Source: an uncultured Bacilli bacterium (GTDB lineage Bacteria > Bacillota_I > Bacilli_A > RF39 > UBA660). From it: a stretch of DNA of 9,802 nucleotides. Each line of letters opens with the position of its first letter. The stretch's first letter is position 1. The stretch is taken from positions 1 to 9,802 of the forward strand of contig CAKOSD010000027.1 in assembly GCA_934101745.1 (NCBI GenBank), given 5' to 3'. The notes beneath the pieces were generated by a model. It was not told the DNA's origin and made no database searches. It worked only from the letters and a program-made list of their open reading frames with translations. Shown here one piece after another: positions 7,538 to 9,802 of this stretch. The translations under genes were made by a program, and so were the position numbers.

Positions 7538-8542
7538 TTAAATAAATAATAATAATCCAATAAATACAACTACAGCACCACCTAAAATAATCATTTTATA
7601 ATTCATTTTATTTTCTTTATTATTAGAATTATCATTATCATTTGAGTTATTTAAATGAGCATCTTCATCATTATCGGCTCTTATTATTTCTAAATTATAC
7701 ACTTTATCTTCTTTATCTTTCGTTGTTACTAGAATTTTATATTTATTGGAACCGACTTCTAAATTTTTATCACCTAAACCACTAATTATTGTACCTTCTT
7801 CTCCTTCAGCTTGAATATTTATTTTTTCAGTATTATTATCAACATTTAAAATGTAATTATCTTTATCTTCTTGAAAATTTATATTGTAATTTTCGACAGT
7901 TAAATTTTTTAACTTACTGACGCTCTTTTTATTAGACGTAGTACCATTGTTAGAGTTGTTATTCTTTTTAGAATTGTTACTTCTATTATTGTTAGTACTA
8001 TTTATTTTATTATCTAGATATATATAGCCAACTATATTAGTTGTTTTTAAATTAAGGCTTAAGTTTGAAACAATTCCGGTAGCATTACTAGCAATGTAGT
8101 TTTCAGTACACACGGTATTTTCTTGTCTTTCTTCATCACTATAATCACAATTATTATGTAAAGAACAATTTGTATCAGTTTTAGGTCTACATATTTTTTG
8201 CTTCTCGGTTTGACTAGCTGTTTTTACAACTATATTTTCATTATTTACAAGCCATACTAAACCAACATAGGTTTTAGCATCTTGTTTCCAGATAACAATA
8301 CTATCATCCTTTGGGGTTGTTCCAACATTATATCCAGATTTTTTTGCGCTTTGATACCAGTTTTCAGCACTTTTCCAGTTTGGTAATTCGATATCATAAT
8401 CAGTATTAAGTCTTTCCCAAACATACCATGTAGCACTGACAACCTCTTTAGTATTTACTACTTCTTTATTATTATAAGGATTTGCATAAACAGTGGTAAG
8501 ATTTAATATAATAATTAACATTATAAATTTGAAGTATCTCAT
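7538..8542 (-). CDS. Secreted, membrane-anchored protein with a degenerate CHAP-like domain and a cadherin-like beta-sandwich
   Basis: Residues 1-20 are a signal peptide ending VYA. Residues about 35-110 resemble a CHAP amidase: ATWYVWERL, then LPNWKSAENWYQSAKKSGY, then TPKDDSIVIW and YVGLVWLV. The catalytic Cys position is Ala (A37) and the His position appears to be Gly (G94), so hydrolase activity is unlikely. A Cys-containing stretch (118-145, four Cys) follows, then an Asn/Ser-rich linker (180-207). Residues about 208-288 match the cadherin-like beta-sandwich type: LKNLTVENY, a central INFQEDKDNYILNV, a G-N turn and YNLEII. The C-terminus has an Asn/Asp-rich spacer and a membrane helix (about 314-334). 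The product is probably held outside the membrane and may bind the cell wall. The ATG has AGGGTGA upstream. It has its own promoter and terminator. Confidence 0.8.
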   Translation of the reverse strand: MRYFKFIMLIIILNLTTVYANPYNNKEVVNTKEVVSATWYVWERLNTDYDIELPNWKSAENWYQSAKKSGYNVGTTPKDDSIVIWKQDAKTYVGLVWLVNNENIVVKTASQTEKQKICRPKTDTNCSLHNNCDYSDEERQENTVCTENYIASNATGIVSNLSLNLKTTNIVGYIYLDNKINSTNNNRSNNSKKNNNSNNGTTSNKKSVSKLKNLTVENYNINFQEDKDNYILNVDNNTEKINIQAEGEEGTIISGLGDKNLEVGSNKYKILVTTKDKEDKVYNLEIIRADNDEDAHLNNSNDNDNSNNKENKMNYKMIILGGAVVVFIGLLLFI

Positions 8543-8565
8543 ATAATCACCCTACTCTGGCCTTA

Positions 8566-8594
8566 AGTATAGCATGAAAACTTTATTAAGTAAA
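8566..8594 (-). promoter_or_regulatory. Promoter of the CHAP-like gene
   Basis: On the minus strand, TTTACT (8589-8594) is followed by a 17-bp spacer and TATACT (8566-8571). TGC directly before the -10 gives the extended -10 form. The 5' leader is about 20 nt. This makes the gene an independent unit from the transglutaminase-like gene upstream. Confidence 0.7.
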
Positions 8595-8620
8595 TCTAAT
8601 GATTAATTGATATTATAGAT

Positions 8621-9622
8621 TTATTTTTCTATCTGTCTAAATCTTGTTCTTGCTAAACGTAAACTCTTAGAAGATTCTTGATAAACAAACTGTCTTTCAT
8701 AGTCTAACTTAGGATAATCACTTGACTGTAGTAAACTATCTTGATAAATAAAAGTACTCTCAGGAATTTGTTCAGGATTAGTACTTCCTGTAAGTAAGAA
8801 TTCATTATTAAAATCTTTAGTAAACCTTCTACTAATCGAGTTAGCACCCCTTGTAATGGACCAAGTGTTATCAACGTAATAGGAACCGTTTTCCATACCT
8901 ACTTTGTTCCAGGCATGGCTATTACCAGTAATACTTTCTACTTCTACATTCATAAGTTCATTATTAAGAAGTAAAGTAGTAAGATTTGCTATACCTATAC
9001 AAAGACCGGCTTTTTTATTTAAGATGGTTTCTACTAAACCAGAAATACGTTCGGTATCAGAAGAATCATAATAACTAACTTGGGATTGTAAATAATCTGA
9101 TACTAAATATACTTTTTCAATATCATTATGAGGGTTCATTTTACTTAGTTTTTCGATTTCTTTATATATTTTTTTTAAATTAACTAGGGATAGTTTTTCG
9201 TTACTATTAAAGCTTGTATAAATATATCGTTTAGAGAAGTTTAAATACTTTTTAAAGCAATAAGTATTTATAATACCATTAAATTTTAAACCCCATATTA
9301 AGTAGTTTAAGGGTACTATTGGTTTTATGTTTTTTAAACTTGTTATATCAATATATTCTCTATTTATTCTTTTACTATCATCTATTAAGATTACCATATT
9401 AGTTATAGGTTCTTTTAAGATAGAATCTAGATATTTAAGAGAGGTATAATCTAAACATCTTATGGTTACTTTATGTTTTTTTATTATATCTAATAAGGGT
9501 TGCATGTTTAGAAATAACATATCTTCTGATAATGAGATAATACTATAGTCTTTTATACTTTCTTTTTGATTATTAAATATTATATCTATATAATTAGAGA
9601 TATTTTGTTTTATTGGTTCCAT
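8621..9622 (-). CDS. Transglutaminase-like (papain-fold) protein, apparently cytosolic
   Basis: The C-terminal half carries a transglutaminase-like core with a complete triad: Cys in KKAGLCIGIANLTTLLL (C208), His in GNSHAWNKV (H236) and Asp in YYVDNTW (D251). The spacing (28 and 15 residues) is usual for bacterial transglutaminase-like proteases. Residues 1-165 form an N-terminal region of Ile/Leu/Lys-rich alternating strands and helices that I do not recognise. Residues about 270-333 form an Arg- and Ser-rich tail. No signal peptide or membrane helix is visible, whereas many bacterial relatives are exported. The activity could be proteolysis, amide hydrolysis or cross-linking; the sequence does not decide. 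The ATG at 9620-9622 is preceded by AAGGAA 8 bases upstream. It is transcribed alone from its own promoter. No convincing terminator follows it. Confidence 0.82.
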   Translation of the reverse strand: MEPIKQNISNYIDIIFNNQKESIKDYSIISLSEDMLFLNMQPLLDIIKKHKVTIRCLDYTSLKYLDSILKEPITNMVILIDDSKRINREYIDITSLKNIKPIVPLNYLIWGLKFNGIINTYCFKKYLNFSKRYIYTSFNSNEKLSLVNLKKIYKEIEKLSKMNPHNDIEKVYLVSDYLQSQVSYYDSSDTERISGLVETILNKKAGLCIGIANLTTLLLNNELMNVEVESITGNSHAWNKVGMENGSYYVDNTWSITRGANSISRRFTKDFNNEFLLTGSTNPEQIPESTFIYQDSLLQSSDYPKLDYERQFVYQESSKSLRLARTRFRQIEK

Positions 9623-9633
9623 GATAAGTATTC

Positions 9634-9648
9634 CTTTCTGGTAGAAAG
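9634..9648. promoter_or_regulatory. Short dyad at the transcription start of the transglutaminase-like gene
   Basis: CTTTCT-GGT-AGAAAG is a perfect 6-bp inverted repeat with a 3-bp centre. The predicted start of transcription (about 9643) falls inside it, and it overlaps the Shine-Dalgarno sequence. A repressor operator fits better than an RNA hairpin, since the transcript would lack most of one arm. Such short dyads also occur by chance. Confidence 0.3.
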
Positions 9649-9649
9649 T

Positions 9650-9678
9650 ATATTATCATTTATAATTTTAGATGTAAA
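9650..9678 (-). promoter_or_regulatory. Promoter of the transglutaminase-like gene
   Basis: On the minus strand, TTTACA (9673-9678) is followed by a 17-bp spacer and TAATAT (9650-9655). TGA just before the -10 gives an extended -10. The start of transcription should be near 9643, leaving a leader of about 20 nt. Confidence 0.72.
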
Positions 9679-9701
9679 GTATATTATTTATTAGTAATAC
9701 T

Positions 9702-9717
9702 CCCCACCCTCCCACCC
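9702..9717 (-). other. G-quadruplex motif with four G-runs and one-base loops
   Basis: The minus strand reads GGG-T-GGG-A-GGG-T-GGGG. Four runs of three or more G with single-base loops are the form expected to fold into a very stable parallel quadruplex. It stands out in AT-rich DNA. It lies 17 bases after the stop of the partial gene at the right edge and 24 bases upstream of the -35 box of the transglutaminase-like gene. A CCCC-TTT-GGG hairpin at the 5' side (reaching into 9721-9724) would compete for the first G-run. Confidence 0.8.
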
Positions 9718-9733
9718 AAAGGGGTTATATCTT

Positions 9734-9802
9734 TTATTCATCTATACTTACTAAGGTTATTCTAGCATAGCCATTTCCTTTTTTAGCACAGTTAGGAGTT
9801 GG
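9734..9802 (-). CDS. C-terminal end of an unidentified gene cut by the right edge
   Basis: The last 22 codons of a minus-strand frame enter from the right edge and stop at TAA (9734-9736). They read PTPNCAKKGNGYARITLVSI followed by DE. The frame reads as natural coding sequence and ends just before the promoter region of the next gene on the same strand. The piece is too short to assign. It could also be an open frame without a gene. Confidence 0.5.
   Translation of the reverse strand, partial: PTPNCAKKGNGYARITLVSIDE

Noticed and set aside
8257..8442. 61-codon minus-strand frame inside the CHAP-like gene
   Set aside because: It is an alternative frame within a gene whose domains are clear, and the product shows no independent signal.
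8604..8640. Possible terminator after the transglutaminase-like gene (ATAGA / TCTAT)
   Set aside because: The stem is only 5 A/T-rich pairs with an 8-base loop and no T tract follows on the minus strand.
1..9802. CRISPR arrays, tRNA or rRNA genes, insertion-sequence terminal repeats, riboswitches
   Set aside because: No spaced short repeats, tRNA-like cloverleaf, rRNA signature, transposase with inverted ends, or conserved riboswitch core was seen on reading the window.

Overview
The window is strongly AT-rich and reads in the standard code: every long gene uses TGG for Trp, and most end in TAA. Shine-Dalgarno sites are of the Gram-positive type (AGAGGGG, GGGAGG, AGGGTGA, AAAGGAA). One gene is a class B (SpoVD/PBP2-like) penicillin-binding protein. 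Together with the Asn/Lys-rich proteins, this points to a low-GC member of the Bacillota (Firmicutes), possibly an uncultured Bacilli-like lineage. Species cannot be told from this window.

Left edge (1-446): on the minus strand, the 5'-broken remains of an unrecognised gene run off the window. A strong extended -10 promoter on the plus strand follows.

Centre (447-6166): a compact three-gene plus-strand operon whose cistrons overlap by one base (TAATG) at both junctions, closed by an intrinsic terminator. It encodes (1) a MoxR-type AAA+ ATPase with a large unassigned C-terminal region, (2) a protein with about 500 disordered Ser/Asn/Gln/Asp/Glu-rich residues, including an 86-residue tandem repeat, and a C-terminal von Willebrand A-like domain keeping the DxSxS metal-site motif, and (3) a protein with a HEVRH zinc-peptidase motif and a plausible downstream Glu ligand. 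MoxR ATPases usually work with VWA adaptors on a client. Here the third partner appears to be a metallopeptidase. This NTPase-adaptor-peptidase trio is the best candidate for an undescribed system. By analogy with MoxR-VWA ternary systems it may serve stress response, protein remodelling or defence; this is inference.

Junction (6140-6405): on the minus strand, the operon is followed by a 45-codon ORF, an overlapping (ATGA) 3' gene fragment, and then the abrupt end of the PBP gene, which stops just after its SxN motif. A 12-bp direct repeat (279-290 and 6140-6151) brackets the operon, in the same reading phase of the broken minus-strand frames. This suggests that the region from about 6405 leftward is accessory DNA inserted into, or recombined with, the PBP gene, and that the operon may itself have been inserted into that accessory DNA.

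Right side (6405-9802): minus-strand genes that look like host genes. In transcription order they are the end of an unknown gene, a G-quadruplex-forming tract, a transglutaminase-like protein with an intact Cys-His-Asp triad, a secreted or anchored protein with a CHAP-like domain that has lost its catalytic Cys and His plus a cadherin-like beta-sandwich, and the truncated PBP. The transglutaminase and CHAP-like genes each have their own promoter.
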